Of a stretch of DNA of 64,000 nt, positions 32,128-44,922 are shown in pieces. The position numbers and the translations under genes were made by a program. Below the pieces are notes generated by a model. That model was not told where the DNA came from. It made no database searches and worked only from the letters and a program-made list of their open reading frames with translations. Source of the stretch: Nageia nagi (Eukaryota; Pinophyta); assembly GCA_050084985.1 (NCBI GenBank), contig JBITNC010000001.1, positions 124,000,001 to 124,064,000 on the forward strand, read 5' to 3'. Numbering within the stretch: position 1 is the stretch's first letter; each line of letters begins with the position of its first letter.

Positions 32128-32976
32128 TGTTGCAGTGAAAATAGAGCTGGAATGTAGAATAACACGAAATACAAATTATTCTTAAATCTTCACTGAACCT
32201 CAAATTATACAAAATAGATAGAAAATGTTGTAATTGTAAATTAATATTGATTTTCATTTCAAACTACAATTTGCCCTTAGAAGGGACTTTTACAAATGCC
32301 ATTTGCCAAAATGAAGGTATTAGATCTTCATTATTTTTGATTTGCTTGCTTCTCTCCTTGATGTGGACAACCTGTAAATCCTACACACATGCAAAAGATA
32401 ATAACATCAAAGCATCTATGTATGACACATATTAAATTGAAGCTAACATAAAATAATAAAATGTATAAGCTCACAAGATTTTGGTAGCATTACCCTACTT
32501 CAAAAATGGGTCAAGATCCTCTCTCATTTGCTTTGTATTAGCTTATAATTATAGATTTTGGATGAGATGTTTCAAGGCTGGTAAGAGGAAGTGAACAGCC
32601 ACCGTAGGTCGTAACTGACCCCCTCTGTCCACCTCATCTTGGAAAGTTGAAATGTTTCAACTTTCTCTCACTATTTTGGTGGCTTTTCAGCTATTATAGA
32701 GTCACCGGCAACTGGAATACGGACACCGACGACTAGCTCAAAACATCGACGTTTGTTTTGGGTCGTCGATGACTGGTTAACAATTTTATAACAATATTAA
32801 AATGACCACCAAATAGTCAATTTTTATCGAAAAGGGGTCATGTGACCATCATTTTACATGTACTCGATGAGAGCTATCCAATAATGGAGTTTTCAAGCTT
32901 ATTTGAGGCTTTTATAAATATTTATGATTATTTCAATGTTTACTAGTTAAAAAGGGAACATTTTTAGGTTTCTACA
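32128..32976 (-). repeat. gypsy 5' LTR
   Basis: 849 bp, same ends as the 3' LTR (TGTAGAAACC start, CACTGCAACA end). Within 32690-32790 it keeps more CG dinucleotides (CACCGG, ACACCGACGAC, ATCGACG, GTCGTCG) than the 3' copy, where most are TG or CA. Confidence 0.92.
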
Positions 32977-32981
32977 CCACC
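32977..32981. repeat. nested gypsy target duplication, right copy (CCACC)
   Basis: Partner of CCACA at 21020-21024; one mismatch. Confidence 0.75.
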
Positions 32982-33680
32982 TATAGAGCCTCTACCTTGA
33001 TACCTTCCACTAGTATTATCATTCTTTATTATTGAGAATGCTTGTTCTTCACTTGTATCAATATTGTATCTTCTCAAAAATCTCTTTTCTTGAGATGTGT
33101 GAGATCCAACCAATTGATCAAACTCCATACTAGAAATATCTTTGGTTTTTGCAATCATAAGAGCCATATTATCCCATTTTGGAAATAAAGTCCTTAAGAC
33201 CTTTTTAATTACCAATGCTTTATCCAAATCATCACCAAGGGTGGCCATTTTGTTTACTATGACCTTCACTCTTACACAATAATCACCCATACTCTTAGTT
33301 TTATACTATCCAAGATTCCCAAAATCTCTTTTGATGGTCTAAAGCTTCACCTCCTTCATTTTGGCACTTCTTTGGTAGCCTTATTTCAAGGCTTTCCATG
33401 CATCAATAGTGATTTTGTGGGCTAAAATTATTGAAAAAATGCTCTTATCAAGAGCATCGTAGATATGTGACAATGCCAAAAAATTCTTCTTCTTCTTCTC
33501 TTTGGTTTCCTTCTTTGTAACTTCAATCAAGACACTCCAATCATTTGGCTCTTTGTATCCATCTTCATTAATATCCCATAAGTATTTACCTTCTAAGAGA
33601 GTCATCATATAGATGCTCCAATGTTTATAATTTCATCCATTAAATTTCAAGATTGGTATTAAGTTTGATTTATTTTCCAT
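32977..33680 (-). pseudogene. copia gag, N-terminal part
   Basis: Minus strand from ATG 33680. It begins MENKSNLIPILKFNG, stop, NYKHWSIYM, the usual start of plant copia gag (F-x-G-x-N-Y-x-x-W). It continues through MMTLLEGKYLWDIN, AWKALK, MGDYCVRVKVIVNKMATLGD and MEFDQLVGSHTSQEKR, ending in GRYQGRGSIGG where the gypsy element interrupts it. The frame resumes at 21019 with RRGSFRRGRGRD and the zinc knuckle. The stop at 33633-33635 replaces the conserved Trp (TGG to TGA). Gag assembles the copia particle. Confidence 0.88.
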
Positions 33681-33784
33681 GAAATCAAGTCTTCAACATA
33701 ACTTGGATCTATAAAAGAAATTATTTTCAAACCTTTTTACAAAATACCCATAGTTTTTAAACCCAACAAAACTCAATCTAGATC

Positions 33785-33804
33785 TACTTGATTTGATACA
33801 AAAA
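33785..33804 (-). promoter_or_regulatory. copia primer-binding site (decayed)
   Basis: Minus strand TTTTTGTATCAAATCAAG directly after the 5' LTR. It resembles the initiator-Met tRNA complement TGGTATCAGAGC with about three changes. Confidence 0.6.
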
Positions 33805-34336
33805 TGAAGTTCTAATTACTTTATCATAAATAAAAAACACTTATATAATTATTAAACATTCATCCAACATTCATAATTGCATTATACAATTTAAAAATTG
33901 ACAGATTTGGAAAATAAAGTGGAATTCTTACTATGATATTTTGTTAAACTATTTGCTTTACAAGTGCAAAGTGCAATTTACAAGTTACACCAAAAGATTC
34001 CATAATCTAGTTGAATGATGAGTTGAAAAACCTATTTATACATGCTAATTCTAAATAAGTAATAATAGAAATAAAAATGAGCATAAAATTAACTAAAAAG
34101 AGCTTAAACTACTTGGTAGTTCGCAAGAAACTACCCAAGAACTATCATGATGAAACGTAGTTATGTTTCATGCTAAATGCACCAGGTGGCCACATTTCTG
34201 GTAGACATGGTCAAGTTTAGGAAATGTAGTGGTGTTTTATTTTGCAAATTTAGTGGGCTATTATGTTTTGTGAGATAATGCAATATTTGAATTTTGGAGC
34301 TTGAATTTCTAAGTTCAACAAAGTCTAGTTTCAATA
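33805..34336 (-). repeat. copia 5' LTR
   Basis: 532 bp aligned with 16751-17274. Its first dinucleotide is TA instead of TG (minus strand TATTGAAACTAGAC), a point mutation. A TATA box (minus GTATAAATAGG) lies at about 34031-34041. Confidence 0.88.
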
Positions 34337-34341
34337 GTTTT
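34337..34341. repeat. copia target-site duplication, right copy (GTTTT)
   Basis: Identical to 16746-16750. Confidence 0.85.
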
Positions 34342-36229
34342 ACATTCAGTTGGACTTGTTAGCTTTGATAATATAGGGTCATCTTAAAAATACATTAGGT
34401 TAGCGTAACTTCTCATATTTTTTAACAATTATTTTAATGAAATTAAATGATAATTAGTGGGAAGTAAAATCTTTATATTTTTTATCAATAAACATTTCAT
34501 TTACTTTAGAATCATTAATTGACAGATATCCTCCAAAACTAGAATTTTTTTACAACAAAGGCTTATTCTAATTATTTTTATTATATGTTCTCAACAATAC
34601 AACCTCACATCTTATTTGGAACAAATAGGAATCTCTTTTTACAAATTTATTTATTACTTAATATTCTAGGAGAAAACATCTTTATTTGCTCCTTTTCTTA
34701 GTTTCATCTTTAACAATATTGGATGACTTTGGATGAAATATATTTTTTAATTGCAACATATAATGCATACACTCTAGTTAGAATTAATTCAAGTGAAGAT
34801 AACTAAATTTATTTTTGTTATATAGGTAAGAGGAATTTAATTTTAAAATTAACAATATATTATATTTTGTATTCTCCTTCTAATTCACTATAAAGTCCTC
34901 ATTATTGGTCAAAAAGTCTTTTATCTCTTAACCAGAAACTTAATATATCTAAAATTACTTCACTTTTGAAAAGTCTTATGTGAGAATTCCTTTATAAAAT
35001 TTGGTTGTATAATTATTTATAAGGTGAGAGAGATATCTATCTTGAGCTATTTTTATAGCTTCTCTTTAACTCACTGATACTATGTCAAGTGAAGATTGAT
35101 TGAAAAATAAATATTTATTTTCAATAATCAAATGTATTTTTTCAACCAAAAGAACTCTTATACAAAGTGAGGTACTGGATGGTATGTTATACTTCATCTC
35201 ATGTTTTGCTTCTACCCTATGTCTCCTTTCAAATAAAGAGTAATTTCTAATTTTTGGAATACACTTGAAAAGAATCTTTCGTAAGTGAGTAATTGGTAGA
35301 GCTATCAGGATAATGTCACTTATACAAAAACTTTTTAAAAAAAATACTTGCTTCCCTAGAAGAGTCACCAATTTATCATAACAACTTTTCTTATAATAAG
35401 TAAGGTGGTAAAAATAAATTAAAAAATCCTCCTTTTTGATAAGGGGCTCTCAAAATACAATAAATTTCTTTACATTGGGATCATCAAACCATACATTATA
35501 ACAAATTTACCATTTCCCAAAATGATTACTCAATATTAAATACTAGCATAGAATAATATATATCTTCATGAGTTAACTATGTTAGGAACTTGATAACTCA
35601 TAAGTAGATACCAATTTTGAATTCAAGAGAAAAACATTACAAAGCAAGCTTGTGATTTTGTTCTTTTCATTCAAATGGTCTCATAAGAACATAGACAAAA
35701 TTGGTACATGTATTTTAAACTCTCTTTATCCTTTATTAATATGAAATTATCACATACAACCATGATAAAATAAAAATCATTTAAACATACTATATCCCTA
35801 CCTAAGTCTTGAGAATGTATAATATCACTATAATTCAATTGTTACTAGTTTGTTGAATTGTTGAAGAAATAATAGTTCATCACAACCCTTTATCTGCAAG
35901 AGAAGTATTCTTCATTTCAAACAATTGACAATATTTAAGATTTGTATCTTATGTTATCAATCTTACACAAAATAGTAATTTTTTATTTAAAAATTTAGCT
36001 AATCAAATTGGCTAAATTCTAAGAAGAAATGCATTCCTAAACTCAAGTAATAGATCACTGTAATATTATATAATTTGACTTCTAAAGCAAAGAAGCACTC
36101 AAAAAGATAAAAAAATGGAAATAGATATGTTTCTTTATTTGAAAAATGACATGGAGTCTTTTACATAACAAAATATTCCCTTTTAATGAGACTTGATTAA
36201 ATATTTATTAGAATCCAAGGAGTTACAAA
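34342..36229. other. spacer, no gene recognised
   Basis: A 101-codon minus-strand frame (35371-35066) and other short frames show no family motif. No LTR borders or primer sites were found. Probably old retroelement DNA decayed beyond recognition. Confidence 0.4.
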
Positions 36230-37110
36230 ATCTTGACTCTTGGAATACCTTTTGTGGGGGTGATGGCATTAAATGCACTTCTTTGTTATTTTATTTTTCT
36301 TTTTTTCTTCATCATTGGATTGTTTAGGCTTCTTTTTCATAGGAGTCCTATCTTCTTTTTATTTTTTCTTATCCTTATTTTTATCAAGATCATCATCATC
36401 TTAATCACCTCTAAATGAAGTTTCTCGATGTCTCTTCTTGCTCTCTTTACTAGGTTATTTGGAGTTATGTTTCCTTTTAGAAGATATTTCTAATGTATGT
36501 TTATTTATCCTATCCCCCTTATTGAAAATATTCAAATCCTTGGGTTGTTCATTCATCAGGGCATCTTTATCCTTGTGAGAAGAGATTTTATCTTTACAAG
36601 ATTCAAATTCACTTTATTTCACATAGTTTATCGAATCATCTCCTTTTCCTATATCAATTTTTTCTTCTCCCATATTTTAGGTTTCTCCAATGATTACTTG
36701 ATGCATTGGTTATGGGATGGAATAGGTAGTGATGAAATCATCTTCACTTCATTACCTTTAGTTTGAAAACTTAGAAGAAGATTCATTATAGTGCAGAATT
36801 AGTCCCAAAGAGGAAGAAATGGGACTTTAGTTGAGTATTGGATCTTACTTATTGAATTTCTCCATCTATGGACATTTTTAATGAAAATATCTACATGTTT
36901 GTTCCTTTAATTTCAAACTTTTTATTTAAATATTTTTTACATAATTTCTCAATGAATCCATCTAGGTCATATCTTTGGATTGATTGTTTGGTAAAAAATA
37001 TATACAATTTAAGTTCCTCTTCTAGACTCTTATCATCATATAAAAGCTTATCATCATATAAAAGCTTGCTTATATATCATGTTACCCAAATACAAAACTT
37101 ATGAGTTATC
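36230..37110 (-). pseudogene. Lys/Asp-rich decayed coding region, unknown
   Basis: The minus strand reads as a highly charged, broken protein. An N-terminal part contains DDKLLYDDKSLEEELKLY and QRYDLDGFIEKLCKKYLNKK. Further on are KDKISSHKDKDALMNEQPKD, SKESKKRHRETSFRGD, and a long Lys/Asp/Glu run near 36410-36290. Stops and shifts occur throughout. A perfect 18-bp direct repeat (TATCATCATATAAAAGCT, plus strand, about 37029-37065) falls in it and produces the LLYDDK duplication. The family is not recognised; a gag-like or LINE ORF1-like protein and a host nuclear protein are all possible. Confidence 0.35.
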
Positions 37111-37456
37111 ATATTCTTACATCAAATATTATCATGTACATCCACTAACTATCTATAGAATTATAGAAAAATAATCTAATTTCCCATGTACTAGGATAAA
37201 TTGAATGGAGCCACTAAAGAATATTAAAATTTGATGTAAGAGAAACCATCATTATAAATGTACAAATATACATATTTACTGAGAGCAAATCAATCCTCAA
37301 CATAAATTGTAGGGAAATTAGGGTTCTCAATGACTTATCAACTTATGGTATATTATTGCTTGTCTATTATCATGACATAATAATCATGTTATTTTCATTG
37401 GTACAACTTGGGGTAAGTTATCCATATAGGCTTAATCAAGTCTTTAAGAATTTTTT

Positions 37457-38104
37457 GACTCCAAATTCCTTGGAAATTTAATTTAATTAAAATACCCTTT
37501 TAGTTATTCAAAATAATTTATTTAATTTATTAAATAAATTTTCCTTCCTATATGCATTTTCATCTACCTTCACATTTTGTGGTAATAAGTCGGATCAACA
37601 TCACAATAATATGACATGACATGACATAATCCTAAATCCTTGATAGGTGGAAATATACTTGTGTCATTCTTGATCATTATTTCTTAACACCACCTATCAT
37701 CTTTATATTTTGTTATACTTTGAGCTTTGTACTCCCTTTATCCTTCATCCATTCACTAGTGAGATTCCATGCATCGAATGTTGGATGAAAACATCAAGTG
37801 AAAGGGAGAGGTCTTCTACAATAGTAACCAAGTAGCATCACAAGGTTCCTAGCATTGGTCCACTAGGTTGAGTTCAAATTCATGTCTTCATCTTTTACAA
37901 AAGCTCATTGTTCATCCTCTTTTAGTTGTATTTTACTTACATTTTTCATTATAGGTAAAGTAGAGGATTGTACCTTCCATGAATCCAATTTTGATAGGTC
38001 AAGGTAAATTAGGTCATTATCATATTTCATATCATTTATTTCCTATAATTTTATGGTAAATTGGTTAAATTATTCTATAAATAACTCTAATTATTATTAT
38101 TTCA
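37457..38104 (+). repeat. gypsy 5' LTR (borders approximate)
   Basis: Matches the 3' LTR through CATCTACCTT-A-ATTTTGTGGTAATA, TTGATAGGTGG/TTAATAGGTGG, TTTCTTAACACCACCTATCAT, GAGATTCCATGCAT-GAATG, ATCCTCTTTTAGTTG and AATAGGTCAAGGTAAATTAGG. A TATA box (CTATAAATAAC) lies at 38076-38082. Confidence 0.75.
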
Positions 38105-38343
38105 AATATAGCAACTGGTGAACTTGATGCATTTACAATATATTGTATTATCCTTTAATAGTTGCTCAAAAACCCAAAGGTTTTGGATAGGACTAATCTT
38201 GCATTTCAAGTATTTTAGAAATAGAAGCTATTGAGTTTGTTACCATGGTCAATAGCTTTGATGAGGCCACCAAAGCTAATCTAACTAAAATGCTATGTAG
38301 AAATGAAGAGAGAAGTAAAGCCTCTAACATTGAGGGAAATAAT
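38105..38343 (+). pseudogene. gypsy leader and start of gag
   Basis: After the LTR a short frame reads EFVTMVNSFDEATKANLTKM then CRNEERSKASNIEGN, a helical, gag-like N-terminus. It is cut at 38343 by the nested element (target duplication ATAAT at 38339-38343) and continues at 43382 with an SIRGASPMFRDSY-like frame. No primer site could be assigned. Confidence 0.45.
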
Positions 38344-40072
38344 TGATCCAAAATTGGATCGTATCAATGCAAAAAAAGAATAAGTTCACATCAAAGGTCT
38401 CTTCATGATGATTTAATCACTTTGAAAAATGTGCAAAATCAACTCCCATATTGTGTTTATGAAGGTTTGAAGTTTTGTTTTTTATTTGTAATATTTTTAT
38501 TTATTAAATACAAATACAAAAATATATAATGTTGAAAAAATATATAATAGTTAAAAAATTTAAAAACCCAACAAATGGGTGGTAGAATTATGTGGGCACC
38601 TGCAAAAACTACTTAGCCATCCACCAAACTCCAATAGTCTAATAGCTAATGTTAGGCCTATGTGGAGGTGATGTGGATGTGGTATGTTATGGATCCCATT
38701 TGTATTAGCCACCGTAGCTTGACAAAGGCCCATGCCATGATGAAAAGCACATGTAGAGGGGTCCTTGGAAGTGTGAAGACTAGCAACATGGAGGAGGGAA
38801 TCACAGAGTATGAGTGTAAGGTTAGCATTTCCCACCATCACCTTCCATGTACCTTATCACTATGTGGGATTAGGGTAAACCTAATAAGAACCCACTAAAA
38901 ATGATGTGAGAGGGACTTGGAGGGAAGGTAACTAAATTGAACTATATATATAGAAAGAACTTATGTAAGAAGAGGAGGTTACATAATAACCCACATGCAG
39001 TGGCATCAACAGATGGGACCAATGGAGGCTAACATCATCGATAGTGACAGGAGCCAACAACATGAGGAGTAGATGAAGAGCAATCATTATAATAGGCCCA
39101 CATAAATACCAATGTGTAAGGGAGGTTGAAAAGCTAACAATATGGAGGAGATACCTTAGAAATGCCAACCAACCATCTATCTGAACTGAGAGTGCCTTAA
39201 AATAATAGCTTCCATTCTCACATCATCCAACAATGGAGGAGGTGGGATGGGAGAATATAAGCACCAATACCCAACACATAATCATTAGCCATGTGGACCT
39301 CATCAAGTATGAAAATATTAGGTAACTTTCATATATGCAAATCTACCAGCCAACCAACCATGTGACACATTGAATATTTTTAGCTTATTTGAATTTGGGT
39401 ATTTTGGGGTTTGAAATGATTAGTTTGATATTTTAAATTAGGGAGTATTTTTTTTAAATAGAGTATTATTATTTTTATTTCACTTAAAAATAGGAGGGGA
39501 GATAATATTCATTGTGTGAACTATTTAAAAATTTGCAAGATGGAAAATTTTATTATTTATGATGTTGTTAAGTGTCAAGTGGTATTTTGGGATGTTGGAA
39601 ATATTTGAAAGGTGTTGAAATATTCCAAAATCCTATTAGTTAGGTGGTTATAGCTATTTTGAAGGAAGACCTAATTGGGAGGATATTGGTTGATGGCCAC
39701 AACCAAAATCAACTCTACATGGTGTGGTGAAAAATTATTGGTTGTAACAACATTATTTGTTTCCTAGCTTCCTTAATTTATAAAAGAAATACTAGATATT
39801 TTTTTAGTCAACATTTTTACTAGTCTATGAGAGGAAAAGGGCTGAAGTGATAGTGGAAAAATTCTAAGTGTTGTAACAAAGAGACATACCAAAGAGGATT
39901 TTATACAAGTCCACAAAATAGGGAGAGATTTTTGGGTAAACCTTTTTTGTGTTGTATTTAATTTTTTGGTTCATGTTTTATGCATTGGCACTTGGTATTT
40001 TATCTCTTTTCTATGTAGGCAACAAGGAAAAAATTAAACAATCCATATGAGATAAAATATTATTACAGATTG
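38344..40072 (+). repeat. TR-GAG 5' LTR
   Basis: 1729 bp starting TGATCCAAAATTGG. It aligns with 41542-43376. The last bases read GATTG against GATCA in the partner, two transitions at the terminal CA. A TATA box (TTTATAAAAG) lies at 39777-39786. Confidence 0.85.
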
Positions 40073-40088
40073 TATAGGTATTAGAGCA
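40073..40088 (+). promoter_or_regulatory. TR-GAG primer-binding site
   Basis: TATAGGTATTAGAGC follows the 5' LTR. It resembles the standard plant copia site TATGGTATCAGAGC for initiator-Met tRNA, with one or two changes. Confidence 0.75.
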
Positions 40089-40277
40089 TTTTTTATTATT
40101 AGGATTAATTAATCTATGTTCGTAAGGATTTTTATGGTTGCAATTATTTTGCATGATTACTAGATCACAAAGTAAAAGAGGTGAAGGAGAGATTGTTTAA
40201 GAGGATCCTGAGATTGATGGAGAATTAGGTTATGAAAATAAAGAGAAGCTAGAATGAAAAAATAGAATCCATATACT

Positions 40278-41190
40278 ATGGAAGATGATTTTTCAAAAAG
40301 GCTCAAGATGATCAAGGAGACATTAAGTAACCTATTTAATACTATCACAAATTTGCAAAAGAATCAAGATGATGGAGGTAAAGAAAAAGAGAATATGTAC
40401 ATCGAGGAGAGTTCTAGAATCAAGAAAAGATTACCCTTGAAGTTGGAGATGAAGTTCAATCTCAAATCCTTTGGAGGAGAGATGGATCCTAAAAAGCTTA
40501 ACTAATGGAGTAAGCAAATGGAGGCCTAATTTTGAATCTATAAGATTGAAAGTGATGAGGATAAAATATAAATAGCTACACTAAAATTAGAGGGACATAC
40601 TCTAGTTTTGTGGGAAGCCTATTTGGATTGTGTCACAAGTTTTGTAGAAACATTAGTGAAAATATGGAGTGCATTCAAATAATTGCTTTAATATTAGTTC
40701 TACCCTTTTGGCCATCCTCAAAAACAAACCATGGAGTGGTATCATTTCAAGAAAGAAAGAGGAAAAAGTGTGCAAGATTATACCAAAAAATTCAAGAAAA
40801 GAGCTACCTTACTTTGTGTACCTTTGAAAACTAATGAAAGTTTGATGAAGTATATTGGTAGTCTCTATAGCTCTCTATGCTACAGTATATTACTATTCAA
40901 GCCTACAGATCTAGATAAAGTATGTGTCTAAGTGCAATATATAGAGGAACATGAAAGGTACGATCAAGAATAATACCATTCCAACTATAAAGGAAAAGAT
41001 AAAGTTATTGCATCCTCTATAAAGGAGAAGAATAAGAGAAACAAAGGACATTATTCTCATTGCAACAAAGATGGTCATGTAAAAGATGGATGTTGGAAGT
41101 TGCATCCTAATCAAGGACCTAGGTTGTTTGATTAAGGGAGAGATAAAGAAGAGGACAATGATATAATTTCCAAAGAGCCTAAATAATTCT
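40278..41190 (+). pseudogene. TR-GAG gag protein remnant
   Basis: Starts at ATG 40278 with MEDDFSKRLKMIKETLSNLF and continues through LKLEMKFNLKSFGGEMDPKK, stop, W. The gag core is WYHFKKERGKSVQDYTKKFK then LKTNESLMKYIGSL, matching the retrotransposon gag pattern (W-x-x-F-x-x-x-x-G-x-S-V-x-(D/E)-Y-x-x-x-F). A zinc knuckle HYSHCNKDGHVKDGCWKLHP (about 41054-41113) follows, its first Cys replaced by Tyr. Stops fall mainly where Gln or Trp is expected. After the knuckle the frame decays with no enzyme motif before the 3' LTR. Confidence 0.82.
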
Positions 41191-41529
41191 ATGAGATCAA
41201 ATATTTTTATATTTTTGATTAGAAGTTGGTTTATGTAGGACTAAAGCTTTCAAGTGTTGTGAATACCAAGAAAGTATCCATGCATATGCAAAAAGAGGAA
41301 ATGAAGGAAAAATTGCTAGTCATGTGGTAAGACAAAATGGTATTGCCATATCCATATCCATTTGGAAATCATTTTTCATATGGATGAATCTTTAGTTTTA
41401 TGCCATGCTACCCATGTATGTTCAGTGCAGTGAATTCATGAAGTCCATATTGGTAAAGACCCATCATGTGGAATGAGGTTCCTTATTTTTACTATAATCT
41501 CTAAGATTTTGGGGAACAAAATCCCTATT

Positions 41530-41541
41530 AGTGGGGAGGAA
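41530..41541 (+). promoter_or_regulatory. TR-GAG polypurine tract
   Basis: AGTGGGGAGGAA lies directly against the TGATCCAAAATT start of the 3' LTR. Confidence 0.8.
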
Positions 41542-43376
<1,835 letters not shown>

Positions 43377-43381
43377 ATAAT

Positions 43382-44295
43382 TGATCCATCAGAGGTGCTT
43401 CACCCATGTTTAGGGATTCATATATGTTATGTGATGAAATTCATAATACTAGGGCATCCAATTTGCAAATAAAACTTATTTTTGATACATACAATGGTGA
43501 ATGAGATCCTATGGTTAGGGTTTTTTTTAAGCTCAATTCCTTAGAAAAAGGCTATTTTTAGGATTTCCAAAATAATTTTAGGAGTAGAATGCTTTTCTAA
43601 ATCACCAAAAATTTATAATAAGAAATTTTTTTCTCTAGTTAGATAGCCAAAAATGTAAAATTATTTAGAAAAATGAAATTGAAATAGCCATATCCAAGAA
43701 AGTAAAAATTAAAATAGTAAAAAGTTATATTAAAAATTTTTTAATCATAACAAATCACATAAATATTATAAGTACACTTTTATGTTGTAGAAATCACCAA
43801 AATTTACTAATTATTATTTATATTTTTCCCTAAAAAATTTTAAATTAGTAAAAGCTAATTTTTGGGTCCCAAATCACTATGTAAATTTGAAAACCCTAAA
43901 ATTTAGCCTCAAAATAAAATAATAGAATAATATTTTAATTATTTCATAAAAAGTAGATTTCAATAAATAAAAATATCAATAAATATTTAATTATTATAGT
44001 TAGTTTCAAACATACACATCATTACAAACTAATTCTTACAAACCACATAATGAAATTGGTGGATGTAAAATACTTAAATACTTGGGATAAAATAACTTGT
44101 AATTTGTGTAACTTAAATGCTATAGAGGATTAGTGTTATGTATAAGGAATGATGGAAAAATTAAAATTTTCAAATGTTGGTGAACATGATTCAAAGTCAT
44201 GGCAAAAGGTGTTCAAAACTTGCATAGGGTAGGTGGCAAATTTTTTTTTAAAAGTTGTAATTTTTGGTGATCTATATTTTTTTTTTTAGTTTTAT
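43382..44295 (+). pseudogene. gypsy gag N-terminal remnant and spacer
   Basis: Resumes the gag-like frame cut at 38343: IRGASPMFRDSYMLCDEIHN and LIFDTYNGE, stop, up to about 43540. The rest, to the minisatellite, is A/T-rich with no motif. Confidence 0.4.
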
Positions 44296-44922
44296 GATGA
44301 TCGCTAGAGTAAATGTCAAGACACTCATCTACATAAAGGTAGGGATGATCATCTTAATAGAAGCACAAATGATCATCTACAAAAAAGTAAAGATGATCAT
44401 CTATGTATTTGTGATGATGATCATTAGCATTTTTATATAGATGATCATCTATGTGTTTGTGATGATGATCATCTATAAAGAAGCACAGATGATCATTTAT
44501 AAAAAAGCTAAATTATCATTAGTACAAAAGCACATATGATAATCTATAAAAAAACACAAATGATCATTAGTACAAAAGTGTAGATGATCATCAATGTGTT
44601 TATGCAGATGATTGCTAAAGTAAATGTCAAGATGAGCATCTCTAATTTTGTTTAGATGAGTGAATTTAATTTTACACAAATAACATCTCTAATTTTGCAC
44701 AAATAAGCATCTCCAATGTGTCACATATGAGTTTCTTCAATCCCACACATACGAGCATCTTCAATTCTACACTAAAGAGCATCTTCAAGGACACACAGGC
44801 AAGCATCTTCAATTCTACACTAATGATCATCTTTAATGACACACCGTCAAGCATATATAATATCACATAGGTGAGCATATTCAATAAAGCACTACCAAGC
44901 ATCTATAATCTCTCATAAATGA
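44296..44922. repeat. 24-bp minisatellite, about 26 units
   Basis: A tandem array with a steady 24-bp period. In the right half, AGCAT-type unit starts fall at 44706, 44730, 44754, 44778, 44802, 44826, 44850, 44874 and 44898. Left-half units are built on the palindrome GATGATCATC followed by TATAAAGAAGCACA-like sequence; right-half units use AGCATCTTCAATTCTACACT. Because 24 is a multiple of three, the minus strand reads as an 8-residue repeat (VELKMLAC, VSLKMLFS, VELKMLVC) through two frames of 60 and 76 codons. This is a repeat artefact, not evidence of a gene. It lies between gag pieces of the gypsy element. Confidence 0.92.

Larger units (their letters stand above)
21025..32976 (-). mobile_element. 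complete-ended, non-autonomous Ty3/gypsy element
   Basis: 11,952 bp bounded by two 849-bp LTRs (21025-21873 and 32128-32976) and a near-perfect 5-bp target duplication. It is inserted in the Gly/Arg-rich part of the copia gag; removing it and one target copy leaves the copia frame open across the join. On the minus strand its order is 5' LTR, primer site, leader, antisense PPR fragment, AT-rich block, long gag, protease, zinc-knuckle-like segment, repeat R, tandem modules, polypurine tract and 3' LTR. I find no reverse transcriptase, RNase H or integrase, so movement would have needed enzymes from a relative. The LTRs differ at roughly 45 sites (about 5 percent by eye), mostly transitions. 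Confidence 0.9.
16751..34336 (-). mobile_element. Ty1/copia element carrying a nested gypsy element
   Basis: Two LTRs (16751-17274 and 33805-34336) flank copia genes in the order gag, protease, integrase, reverse transcriptase, RNase H on the minus strand. Both outer flanks carry GTTTT (16746-16750 and 34337-34341), a perfect 5-bp target duplication. Without the nested 11,952 bp gypsy insertion the element is about 5.6 kb, normal for plant copia. After the 5' LTR the minus strand reads TTTTTGTATCAAATC, a decayed initiator-methionine tRNA primer site (consensus TGGTATCAGAGC). Before the 3' LTR a purine tract TCAAGGGGGAGTA is present. Stops throughout mean it cannot make its own proteins. Confidence 0.92.

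Noticed and set aside
36233-36766. Plus-strand frames that look like membrane proteins (Phe/Ile/Leu-rich)
   Set aside because: They are the complement of a Lys/Asp-rich minus-strand coding remnant; A-rich codons read backwards give hydrophobic runs.
44497-44902. Two minus-strand frames with regular 8-residue leucine-rich repeats, resembling a repeat protein
   Set aside because: The pattern is a direct consequence of the 24-bp minisatellite; no start context, no domain, and the array drifts without codon constraint.
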